This document shows, piece by piece, positions 52,319 to 62,572 of a stretch of 64,000 nucleotides of DNA. The position numbers and the translations under genes are program-made. Under the pieces are notes generated by a model. It did no database searches. It was given only the letters and a program-made list of their open reading frames with translations, and was not told where the DNA came from. The stretch's first letter is position 1, and the number at the start of each line of letters is the position of its first letter. The stretch spans positions 343,774,638 through 343,838,637 of the forward strand of contig NC_058521.1 of the NCBI RefSeq assembly GCF_904849725.1. The letters run 5' to 3'. Source of the DNA: Hordeum vulgare subsp. vulgare. Taxonomy: Eukaryota > Streptophyta > Magnoliopsida > Poales > Poaceae.

Positions 52319-53717
52319 ACTTCTTCCTTTCTAATACTATATTTTTTTCCCTTCTACCCTGATGGTGGGTGAGTGTGACCATTTGGTTGAAGCAGTCAAT
52401 AAATCCCTTGCTGGCATTTAGCCAGTACATTCCCAGGATAACATCCTAATTGTTTGTTTCGATCACAAAGAGCTTTGCCCAAACGTCAAGCCTTTGATCT
52501 CAATGGTATGATCCTTGCAATATTTTTCAGTATTCTGTTGTACTCCCGGGGATTTGATGGTCATCCAATTTTCCAATTGGAGGGTTGAAAAATTGTGTTC
52601 CCCGGAAATTTTTTCCGAACTGAACGAATGGGAAGCTCCAGAATAAAACAAAACTATGGCATGAATTTTGTTGATAGGAAACTTACGAAGTAATATCTCT
52701 AGCGCGTTCATAGCATCTTCTCTGGCGACAAGATTCACGTGACCCTTCATGTTATTGTTGTTAGGGTTGAAGTTGGTGCGTTTTGGTGCTGGGTCAAAGC
52801 TAGGAGGGTTTGTTTTATTTGTACCATTCCCGACCTTTGGGCACTGTCGGGCGAGGTGTCTAGCCCCTCCACAAGCGAAACATGTGATACCTGGGCGGGG
52901 AGTAATCTCTTTGTTCCTCGCGTAAAAGTGGGTGTTGACTTTATTGGTTCAAGTTGGGGGCACGAGGAGTTTGATTCTTTGCAACCTCAGTCTTGTGTTT
53001 GGTGTTGCGAGTTGGTGCCTAGTTGTTATGACGGCGCTTACGAATGTCGTCCAGGCTACGACGTTCGGCCTCAAGCATGTTTCCCTTGTCCACAACTGTT
53101 TTGAAATGTGGAAAGGTGTGAACGACCAGCTAGCATTTCAATGCCGGAGCGAGTCCATCCAGGCACATCTCCATTGTTTTCTCTTGTGTCTTGCATAGCG
53201 TGATAATTGATTATACTGGTCCAAGTATTCCATTAAAGTGGAACTCCTTTGTTTGAGGTCACCGAATTCCCTCTTCTTAATTTTCATGACGCTGTTTGGA
53301 ATGTGCGCCCCAGGGAAACTCTCCTTGAATTCGGCACATGTGATGTTGGTCTCATCAGTGTTTACGCGGAGGATATTTTCCTGAACGGGGCTGCTGCTCT
53401 AGTCAGATAGTGCGGTGCGTAGAGTACCTTCTCATGCTCGAAACATTGCACAATAATAAGCTTCCTCTCAATGTCACGTAGCCAATCGTCTGCTTCCACA
53501 GGTTTGTCGGTGTGCGAAAAAATTGGCGGATGTGTCATCTGTAATTCAGCCAACCTGGAGTGTTGTGTGTGTGGCCCATGCTGATTTCCCATATTCATCA
53601 GTTGGTTCATCATTTAGTGATACTTTTGTTGGCTCTTCTCATACAGTCGACAAACTTCCGAAAATGCTAGGTCGCGCTCGTGTCGGCTTGACTGTTCTTG
53701 AGTGAAATCATTTCTTG
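52319..53717 (-). pseudogene. Gag-protease unit 2
   Basis: Same content as unit 1: gag fragment 53,613-53,362, zinc knuckle near 52,840-52,882, protease 52,750-52,463 with the Tyr substitution. At the junction with unit 1 the post-protease linker of unit 2 runs in frame into the gag N-terminal part of unit 1 (52,430-52,215: FNQMVTLTHHQG then RNDFTQEQSSRHERDLAF), ending at the gag stop. Confidence 0.85.
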
Positions 53718-55116
53718 ACTTCTTCCTTTCTAATACTATATTTTTTTCCCTTCTACCCTGATGGTGGGTGAGTGTGACCATTTGGTTGAAGCAGTCAATA
53801 AATCCCTTGCTGGCATTTAGCCAGTACATTCCCAGGATAACATCCTAATTGTTTGTTTCGATCACAAAGAGCTTTGCCCAAACGTCAAGCCTTTGATCTC
53901 AATGGTATGATCCTTGCAATATTTTTCAGTATTCTGTTGTACTCCCGGGGATTTGATGGTCATCCAATTTTCCAATTGGAGGGTTGAAAAATTGTGTTCC
54001 CCGGAAATTTTTTCCGAACTGAACGAATGGGAAGCTCCAGAATAAAACAAAACTATGGCATGAATTTTGTTGATAGGAAACTTATGAAGTAATATCTCTA
54101 GCGCGTTCATAGCATCTTCTCTGGCGACAAGATTCACGTGACCCTTCATGTTATTGTTGTTAGGGTTGAAGTTGGTGCGTTTTGGTGCTGGGTCAAAGCT
54201 AGGAGGGTTTGTTTTATTTGTACCATTCCCGACCTTTGGGCACTGTCGGGCGAGGTGTCTAGCCCCTCCACAAGCGAAACATGTGATACCTGGGCGGGGA
54301 GTAATCTCTTTGTTCCTCGCGTAAAAGTGGGTGTTGACTTTATTGGTTCAAGTTGGGGGCACGAGGAGTTTGATTCTTTGCAACCTCAGTCTTGTGTTTG
54401 GTGTTGCGAGTTGGTGCCTAGTTGTTATGACGGCGCTTACGAATGTCGTCCAGGCTACGACGTTCGGCCTCAAGCATGTTTCCCTTGTCCACAACTGTTT
54501 TGAAATGTGGAAAGGTGTGAACGACCAGCTAGCATTTCAATGCCGGAGCGAGTCCATCCAGGCACATCTCCATTGTTTTCTCTTGTGTCTTGCATAGCGT
54601 GATAATTGATTATACTGGTCCAAGTATTCCATTAAAGTGGAACTCCTTTGTTTGAGGTCACCGAATTCCCTCTTCTTAATTTTCATGACGCTGTTTGGAA
54701 TGTGCGCCCCAGGGAAACTCTCCTTGAATTCGGCACATGTGATGTTGGTCTCATCAGTGTTTACGCGGAGGATATTTTCCTGAACGGGGCTGCTGCTCTA
54801 GTCAGATAGTGCGGTGCGTAGAGTACCTTCTCATGCTCGAAACATTGCACAATAATAAGCTTCCTCTCAATGTCACGTAGCCAATCGTCTGCTTCCACAG
54901 GTTTGTCGGTGTGCGAAAAAATTGGCGGATGTGTCATCTGTAATTCAGCCAACCTGGAGTGTTGTGTGTGTGGCCCATGCTGATTTCCCATATTCATCAG
55001 TTGGTTCATCATTTAGTGATACTTTTGTTGGCTCTTCTCATACAGTCGACAAACTTCCGAAAATGCTAGGTCGCGCTCGTGTCGGCTTGACTGTTCTTGA
55101 GTGAAATCATTTCTTG
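53718..55116 (-). pseudogene. Gag-protease unit 3
   Basis: Same content: gag fragment 55,012-54,761, zinc knuckle near 54,240-54,282, protease 54,149-53,862 with the Tyr substitution and one private Arg-to-His change (LLHKF). The unit nearest the original gag start at 55,177. A second in-frame linker-gag fusion spans 53,829-53,614. Confidence 0.85.
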
Positions 55117-55177
55117 TCTCAGTAGATTGATTTTCTCCCTGGATTCTTGGCATGGACCATGTCGAGGGACCCCTCAT
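55117..55177 (-). pseudogene. Chromovirus gag N-terminus (copy 2)
   Basis: Gag begins at the ATG at 55,177 (MRGPSTWSMPRIQGEN), as in copy 1 at 16,706, and runs into unit 3. The start was chosen because both copies keep it and no upstream ATG in frame is conserved. Confidence 0.6.
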
Positions 55178-55833
55178 TTTATCAAAGATGGGTTAATGTC
55201 GCAAAAACCAAATGAGAAATCCTAGTTCAAGGAAGATTAAAATTAAAACTTTATCCAAGAAAACACTTCGGAAAGTATTTTTCATAAAATAACCGTCGCG
55301 TTTGGAGAAGGACTGCGGTACATTTTACATCGCATATAATTATACATATCACTCAGGTCATACTCTCGTATGCCTTACATGTTATTTAAGCTAGTGCACT
55401 TCTCCTAGCCCTACATGATGCAACACGACTACTTTCCTTAAGTATAGGAGCACACCATCTTACATATCATCATATCATACAAGCGCACGGACGTTCTGCT
55501 GCACCCTCCCTAGGTGGAGTCGGAAGGGACCTCGATCGGCTGGCCCAGGGAAAGTCCCACATGAGGACCTGGGGAGTCCACTTCCTCTAGCACGGGCTCT
55601 AGGCGGACAATACAAGACTGTGAAGCACGAACTGGACTAGCAGGCATGCAGCTCTTATGGGTGCAGGAGCAATGACTTGATTGAACTCTTCAACTAAAGG
55701 CAGCTAGCGATGAAGCTGAGCTAGCGGAGTGCCCTAAGCAGAGGAAGAGGGGCATGACCGAGGTGGTGCGAGGCGAAGGACCTCGGTACTCCTGTGAGGA
55801 CAAGTCAGGGCCTCCCTGTAAGCAGCCACCAAG
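55178..55833 (-). other. Chromovirus region between extra ORF and gag (copy 2)
   Basis: About 650 bp, counterpart of 16,707-17,341, with a small insertion (aaagtatttttcataaaata) relative to copy 1 near 55,272. No coding signal. Confidence 0.55.
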
Positions 55834-56289
55834 TCATCCAATAAGCCATGAAATGCAAACTCCAGGGCTATGAGGTACTTCATGAGCATCCCAATAGGAT
55901 TGTCTTCTTCTCCTCTGGGGCAAGCAAAAGCATAGTATGCGACTGGTGTACGGCACGTGGCATGGCAGGTAGTGATAAGGAGGAGTCTTCATCACTTGGA
56001 GGGTGTCGCGGAGCCGGGCAATCGCCTCCCTGGCTGCCATCTGAATAGCCTGCCTCTCCGTAGGCATGGCTCTCCCGATGAAACGAAGACGACGGGCCTC
56101 CGGTCGCCCACCAATAAAATGCACCGATGCCTCATGCATAGTCAGGGAGTCGCTGATCCTGTGGCGGTAGAACGTGTACTCGGTGCGAGTCCTCGCTCTA
56201 ATCGCGATCTTGGCAATGACGGAAAGAAGTCGCGAAAATCCCGCCGGCTCGTTGGTGAACACCTAAGACGGACAACCGCTGCCAGCCAT
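55834..56289 (-). pseudogene. Extra ORF between PBS and gag of chromovirus (copy 2)
   Basis: About 152 codons from the ATG at 56,289, ending at 55,834. A TAG at 56,263-56,265 (codon 9; CAG in copy 1) interrupts it. After that 142 codons are open: VFTNEPAGFSRLLSV-like start, RTEYTFYRHRISDSLTMHEA, FIGGRPEARRLRFIGRAM, ERQAIQMAAREAIARLRDTL, then an Arg/Cys-rich tail. The open length in each copy beyond its own nonsense change suggests the ORF was coding when the element was active. No domain recognised; possibly an accessory ORF of this lineage. Confidence 0.65.
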
Positions 56290-56323
56290 CTATACAGTAG
56301 ACAAATTTTTTCATATAGTCATT

Positions 56324-56425
56324 ACTTAAACATATGTTGACTAATCGAAAATATCTACAACATGCAGAATACTAAAACAGCTAATCCCGTTGGCGATCGT
56401 GCCTAGGGGTTTCCTGCAGTTATCC
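56324..56425 (-). other. Chromovirus leader between PBS and extra ORF
   Basis: About 100 bp absent from copy 1, which is cut at 17,831. No coding signal; part of the 5' untranslated leader. Confidence 0.55.
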
Positions 56426-56439
56426 TGGCTCTGATACCA
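56426..56439 (-). other. Chromovirus primer-binding site (initiator tRNA-Met type)
   Basis: The minus strand reads TGGTATCAGAGCCA four bases after the 5' LTR end. This is the classical plant retroelement PBS complementary to the 3' end of initiator tRNA-Met. Confidence 0.9.
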
Positions 56440-57133
56440 AGGTTGTCCAGAACGGTTTCCAAATAAAATAATTTATTAGAAATCATCCATGTGAGTCACC
56501 AATGCAGAAAAGTATTTCCCACTCATAGACTCATCTTGATACAGAAAACCAGTAGTAATTAATATGAAACAGAGGAGAGCATAGGTTGCTCTACACTTTA
56601 TACAACATGTCATGGTCTCACATAGATGGATATGTTAAAATGGTAATGGGATAACTCTACTTCTTGTTATAAATAGGGCACGCCACATGAGAGTAATGTA
56701 ACATGACAAGTACTATTACGTGCCAAGCGTTAGAGTGAGGCTTTACGATTTATTCATGGTGGCGGAAGCGGCGAAATAATACAGCGATAGACTCGAGGAT
56801 CGCAAGACTGACTGGGACTCCTCTAGACATCGGACTCGCTATCGAACTCTTCATCCATGTGATCTCCTTCATCCATATCTGGCCACATCAACAAGCATGT
56901 GAGTACTTCGAAAAGTACTCTCAAACATTTTTTACAAAAGATGAGATGCATGATGTTAATTAGTAATATGCATGGCTAAGATCATAATTCATCAAATAGA
57001 GTTGTTAGAAATAAATTAAGTTATTGGATAAATCGGGTTGTAATCCTTCCAAAATATCCTAACAGAAAAAATAAAAATGCACTGATCGAGTGTCTCGAGT
57101 GACGCCTCGAAAGGTTAACAAGTATTCATTTAC

Positions 57134-57350
57134 CACCGTCGGGCGTCTAAGGGACACCTCATACAGGGCACCAAAATGAATAACAAGACAGAGTCAGGCA
57201 TATTAGCGACACCACAATAAGGCAATTAAAATAAATAGCTGGCCGCATTCGGGCGTCTTAGCGACAATACAAAAGGGCATAAAAATAAATAACAAGCTGT
57301 AGTCGGGCGTCTTAGCGACACCCCAGAAAGGGCATAAAAATAAATAAGAA
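57134..57350 (-). repeat. 55-bp minisatellite in chromovirus 5' LTR
   Basis: Four diverged units with the same core (gtcgggcgtcttagcgaca) as in the 3' LTRs. Confidence 0.8.
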
Positions 57351-59025
57351 TTATCCGGGTGGTACTACCAACCTTAAGGATAATTTTAGAACCAAGATGT
57401 TAATAATAAATTTTTCCACAATACCGTTGGACATCCACGTTCAACCAAATTGTACTCCAACGACCGACACTAAGACCGACAATTGACTTGTCAAAAGACC
57501 TTCCTTAATCGTGGACACGGCTACTCGAATAATTTTGACTCTGTAGAGGGCGTACTCTTTAACCATAGCCCACGGGTTCAGATAGTCTATATGACTAATC
57601 CCGCGTACGGTACTTTAGAAGAAGACACTTAAAATTAGTACACACCCATTTTACCCCTGCGAAGCCCGGCCTCACCCGGACTACTCTGCTAGGGCAAAAC
57701 CATAAGACGGGGGGGCTCCAACCTCGACTAGCATGGGATCAAATTTATAGTATGAGCTACAAGGGAGTGCCCTCTCTCTCGGTCCGAGATTGGAACCACC
57801 CATTCCCCCTGACCGGGTGATTGGAATTAGTCCAGGGCCATGGATACCTTCATCCCGGCCCCTCTACTTGGTGTGCGACTCATAATAGGCGTACCACCAA
57901 CAATACTGAATCCTCATTAGGAAACTGTGGTAGCATGATAATGAAAGTAAGACACTGACAAGACTCAATCTAGGTCAATACTGGAGTTATTACCTTCTTC
58001 CCATCACAATTATGTACTTGTCATGACTAGACCATGACCTATCACGTTCCGCATGACTAAGTTATCCACGACCTCTCACTACCATGACTTGTCATAGCCA
58101 TGTTTTTGACTTTGTTTACGAGATATGCAATATATTCAAATAATTCAATGAATGAATGTTAAATTTTTGTTAGTGAGCAAACAGGTTCCACGTAGTCGGG
58201 ATCAAGCTTGGTGAAGTTAATGTCGGTGTTTCCTTCGTCGGAATCTATGTCACAAAACACATAGCATCGTAAGTGTTGAGGCCTTGGTACTGTCTACAAA
58301 TAATTTTTAAATAAAAATGAAAATAAACAAGACCCTCAGCGCAAGATTTTGCAAAAATAATCAATGCAAAATGAGTTATATATTCATAGTTATAACCAAA
58401 ACAAGATTAGGGACCATTGTGTAATAAAATAGAAGCTATCCAGGGGCTAGTTTGAGAAAACTCAAAACGCCCGAAAGAAAATACCTTAACCTGCCTCGAA
58501 GACGGCTTCTGGCGAAAGCGCCATCAGGAAAAACATTTCGAAAAGAAAATAACCCACACGAGGGGTCCCACCCCTGTCAAGTTCGAACTCACCGGAGCCA
58601 GAGTCGTGCGGTGGTCGCTAGCGGTGACAGACGAAGGGGGAGATCCAACAGAGGGCACCTACGCACACACCATGGACCCACGTGTCGGTGAGAGGTGAAT
58701 TGGGTCGAGATGGACACTCGACGTCAACGACGACCTTGCTCTGGCGGACGGTAGCTTCAGACACCACCGGATCTCACCGAGGGGCTCGCCTGCAATCAAA
58801 TCGAAGGGGGTTTTAGGAGGAGGGGTTACTAGGAGGCCATTAAACATCTCAGAGGCTCCTATCTCCGCACACCTTGCTTGAATGTCGTCGAGGTCAGTGG
58901 CGGATCGGAGTGCCGGAGTCGGAGAAGAAGGCCTCCCCGAGGCACTTCTCAGGCTTGGGCACGGCTTCGGAGTGGGCATGGAGTGTGGTGGAGTGGGTGA
59001 TGGGTTCAGCTGCTTGCAGGGGGCT

Positions 59026-59035
59026 CTATTTATAG
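59026..59035 (-). promoter_or_regulatory. TATA box of chromovirus 5' LTR (promoter)
   Basis: CTATAAATAG on the minus strand, about 1.28 kb into the LTR. As the 5' LTR box it is the one that would have driven genomic RNA synthesis. The flanks have diverged, but the ten bases are unchanged in all LTRs. Confidence 0.75.
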
Positions 59036-60311
59036 AGGCTTGAGAGAGGTGCCGCTGGTCTTAACTCCGGCGAGCGATTCCGGTGATCCAGAAGCTAAGT
59101 CAGGTGGTTAGGTGGTTGGGTCAGTACCTACTCAGTTAGGGGGTTCCATTTTTTGTCAAAGATCGACCAACCATCGGTGCAAGACGCGGATCGATGGTGC
59201 GGGTCTCGCTGTGCACGGCGGCAGCATTGTTCGTGATCTGCGCTGTCCAGGGCGTGTCGACGGAAAATGCAACGCGCACACATGCCAGGGACCAGTGTAG
59301 CCTTCAGGTGCAAGGGGTGGTGCAGGACGGTGCAGGGCTGCAACAGGAGAGGCGCTGGTGACCGCGACATCCACTTCACGTGATGCTGCCGGAGCTGACT
59401 AGCTCGGCCAACTCACCACCAATGCCATCAAGCATCCACAGTGATGCGCAGCGCGTGGGTAAGCTCAGGCACAGGATCGAGCTTCCCTCATTGATACTGT
59501 GGTAATTGATGTTGCGAAGTGAGTGAAACATTGAACTGTGAATGTTTGACTTATTGATGTTCAGAGGCAGGGGCAACAGTGCAGACTAGGTGTTCGACCA
59601 AATGAAAATGGCAGGTGGGAAAAATATTTTGAGCTGAAATTTTTTGGGGTGGTCTCTTATTGAGTGGAGAGACGGCCTACAATTTTTCAGAATTTTCCAA
59701 AATGTTTTAGTCAGGTTTTTATTGAAAACAGAATCTTTTGGGTCGAACTTGAGTCAAAGGCAAATTGAAATTTTCAAACTGGTGACTCCAATGTTTTTGG
59801 TGAAATGGGTTGAGGGTACTAAGGACTTCTAAGGGTACGAGTTTGGGTCTCAAATTCCAAAGGAATCACTGAGTTCCTTTGTAAGTTTGCTGGGGTCAAA
59901 ATTGACTACAGAAAATGCTTTTATTTGAAATAAAATATGAAAGGTTGTTAAACCCTTCTAAAACTTTGGAAAACAATGAAAATCAAGTCGTAGATGTTAG
60001 AGAAGTCACAAAGGGTCCAAATCAAAATGGAGGAATAGAAATCTTGAAAGAAATTGACAATTGAACCTATAGAAATAAATTCCAAAGTTTTGCAAAAGAA
60101 TAAAAGATTCTCCCAAACCAATTCATTTTGAGAAGAGGCTAAAAATTTCCTTTATCCAAAGTAGGAAGGATGAGAAAACAAAGCCCCAAAGATTTTCTTA
60201 AAGAGGTTTTCAAAGAACTCCAAAGCCTTTTATCGAAGCCAAATTTGAAAAATCCATTTTGAAAACAAATCAAAAGTCAAGAAATCCAAATCAAAATTTT
60301 TGGGTGTTACA

Positions 60312-60860
60312 CTTTTGCAATGACGAGTTCATCTATATATGAGGATAATGACTTAGGAGCCAAACAAGATTACTTGATCTTAGGTCATACTCATCGTTTA
60401 AGGACAAGTGGGGTTACGACTTACATAAAGCTTTAGTGTGTTAACATCTTTAAGGGATTCTTTTACTCAAGTCTTAGAGTAAATCTCCCCTTTGATGTGA
60501 TGTCCCCCCCGTAAGAGGGATAAACTAACCATGGGTTATGTCGTAGAGGACTTGAAGTAGGTCCAGTAGTGGTGGATGCTCATGGTCTATGAAGATCACA
60601 TTGAGTTGGGAGCAATCCTTGTTGCTTCTTACTCTTCTCACCTACATTGGTTAGTCCTAAAGCACAAGGAACATGTTAAAAATATATATGTACATAGAAT
60701 GAAATGCATGCGATATGATGTACAAAGATACAGTAGTTACCTTGTCCCTTGTTTAACTTTGAGGGAATGTGTGAGTCCTTGAACTAATCCATATGGTTTG
60801 AGTTGATTGCATATACATCTTGCCAAAATGAATAAGAGTTAATTTTGTTGGCGGAATCAC
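60312..60860. other. Flank between chromovirus and Copia-type gag
   Basis: About 550 bp with no supported ORF; probably non-coding sequence downstream of the Copia-type gag on the minus strand. It contains a run of C at 60,505. Confidence 0.45.
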
Positions 60861-62572
60861 CCCTCAAGAACTCTGCTAGTTCTTCCTCTTGGGTACCCAC
60901 ATCAACTTTATGGGGATCCTTGGAGTTGTGGTAGCACTAGTTGAAGTGGTGCTAGAAGTGTGCTTCCGAATCCAGTCGACCTTGGCTTGGGGTTCTTCCT
61001 CAAATTAGTCAAACTCTTCTTTAAGCTTTCCCTTGCCATTGTGGACTTTTCGTGGAAGGTCATCTTGTGTGCATGTTCCCTTGGGGAGAGTAGGATCATA
61101 CTTCGCCTCTTGAGGAACACACTTCGGGATGGGATATGGACCTTCTTCCCAATGGACTCGTTGGCATTGAAGTAGCCAACACCTTACTTCTTCTGATGTC
61201 CTCCTTGCTTGTGCACAATTTCTTCGAAATTCTGCAGTGTAACTAGGCTAAGAGAATTATTAGTGGAATCAAGAGAGCTACTAGTAAAAACATCATTTGA
61301 TTTAACTTTAGTATTGTTGTCATTAGATGAAGAAACTTTCTTGCCTTTTTTACTAATGTCCTTAGTTTTAACTTGTGGAACAAAAGTAGACAAGACTAAT
61401 CATTTGGCTAGATAAGAAGAACTCTTCTTTCAAAGAACATCATCAATTCCTTTTGGAAACTCATGCTGTTGCTCTAAATTTAACTTGTCGAAGCATATCT
61501 TCTCATGAGTTCTTGCAATCTCGATAAGATAGAGAAGTATCATGAGCTAACTTAAGAGTGTTTAATTCTTTAGTTGGTCATTCCATCGCTTTCTTATCAT
61601 CATCACTCGACTTCCCTTAACTAGCTTGATTATCATCAAGTTCATATTCAATGTTATCACTAGTCTTATCAACGAGCAAATCATCCTCTCCTAACAAGTC
61701 ATTCTCATCACTATCAAAGTCAAAATACTCGGGGTGTGATACCTTGAGTCCTTTTGCGATGAAGAAGTTTCCAATACCTTAATTTGGTGAATCAAATAAG
61801 TCATAGGAGTTGGAGCAAACGAGTGCAAGACCGACAACACCTTCATCTTGACTCTAGTTGGAGTTGGAGTGGTAGCTTCTCTCGGATTGGTTGTCGGACT
61901 CGGAGCCAGAAACCCCTTCACCAACATATTGATGTCTTCTTCTTTAGCTGAACTGGGTATACTTGTTCTTCTTCTCCGATCCCTTGCCTCTACGGGAGTG
62001 TCTTCATTCATAACAATCTTCTCTATTCCTCTCTCTCTGTGAGGTGACTCGTCTCTTGAGCTTTGTATTCTAGGTGACTCTTCTCTTCGTTTGTGGGAGC
62101 CGAGCACTCATTGGAATAGTGTCCGCACTTTCCAAAATTGTACCAGTTTTTGTCACGACTAGACCAATGCTTCTCATCGTATATTATGCTTGAGCTTTTC
62201 TCTTTGCCTCTACTCTTGTAGAACTTGTTGAATTTTCTGACCATGAAGCTGATATCTTCATTAGTAACAAGGGTGTCATTTGAAGTAGAGGGAACATCAC
62301 TTGAAGCTTTATAAGCACCGCTTGACTCTTTGTGCAGCTCATCTTTGTCCTTGAGAGACATTTAATGAGCAACAATCCTTCCAATGACTTCAGTAGGCTT
62401 GAGATCTTTAAAGTTTGCACCCTTTGGATCAATGTGCAGATGGTGTCGTATCTTCCATCCAAGGCTCTAAGTATCTTCTTGATGATGAATTTATCGGTCA
62501 TCTCTTCGCTTCCTCAGCCGGCAATCTCATTTGTGATCAGAGCTAGCCTAGAGTACATCTCAGCGATTCCTT
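60861..62572 (-). pseudogene. Copia-type gag (UBN2-like) remnant
   Basis: Minus strand, N-terminus cut by the LTR at 62,573. In order: MTDKFIIKKILRALDGRYDT (62,501, UBN2-like gag core); MSLKDKDELHKESSGAYKAS and FMVRKFNKFYKSRGKEKSS (62,361-62,023); a zinc knuckle remnant NWYNFGKCGHYSNEC in which the first two Cys of CCHC are Trp and Phe; an Arg/Ser/Glu-rich region (62,107-61,691); VPQVKTKDISKKGKKVSSSN and SSSLDSTNNSLSLVTL (61,393-61,184); and a tail with TFHEKSTMARESLKKSL in a shadow frame near 61,100. Assignment to a Copia-type gag is from memory of similar Triticeae proteins. Frame changes are frequent. Confidence 0.65.

Larger units (their letters stand above)
50921..55116 (-). repeat. 1.4-kb tandem triplication of gag-protease segment
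   Basis: Three direct units: 50,921-52,318, 52,319-53,717 and 53,718-55,116 (1,398, 1,399 and 1,399 bp). The copy-1 element has this segment once (about 15,249-16,642). Junctions read catttcttgacttcttcc, joining the right border (ttcttg|tctcag) to the left border (gagttg|acttc) with a 3-bp overlap ttg. I found only two differences among units, a T-run length difference and one C-to-T at 54,085. Each unit covers most of gag, the zinc knuckle, protease and the following linker. Confidence 0.92.
17832..56323 (+). repeat. Large tandem duplication, copy 2 (complete 38.5-kb unit)
   Basis: Copy 2 begins where copy 1 ends and stops inside the chromovirus leader, where similarity to copy 1 ceases (copy 1 goes on with ggccttgat, copy 2 with acttaaaca). 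It holds the complete Fatima/Athila/CACTA nest plus most of the chromovirus. That it is a head-to-tail tandem unit is inferred from the single visible junction; the first 20 kb of copy 1 are outside the window. Confidence 0.8.
44159..60311 (-). mobile_element. Tekay-type chromovirus (Ty3/Gypsy), copy 2, both LTRs
   Basis: A complete but decayed minus-strand element: 5' LTR 56,444-60,311, PBS 56,426-56,439, extra ORF, gag, protease, RT, RNase H, integrase, chromodomain, PPT 48,023-48,038 and 3' LTR 44,159-48,022. The length of about 16.2 kb includes two extra 1.4-kb tandem units. Flanks are ctttc and ctttt, a probable imperfect TSD. The LTRs differ at many positions (roughly one in six over the first 155 bp I compared), so the insertion is old. 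Confidence 0.88.
56444..60311 (-). mobile_element. Chromovirus 5' LTR
   Basis: 3,868 bp; minus strand TGTAACACCC...GTTCTGGACA. It lies outside the duplicated unit, so only one copy is present. It retains the 55-bp minisatellite (57,134-57,350) and the TATA box (59,026-59,035). It is clearly diverged from the 3' LTR at 44,159-48,022. Confidence 0.9.

Noticed and set aside
50921..55116. Possibility that the 1.4-kb units are a satellite or a CRISPR-like array
   Set aside because: Units are long, directly abutting and consist of recognisable gag-protease sequence. There are only three, and the source segment is single in the sister copy.
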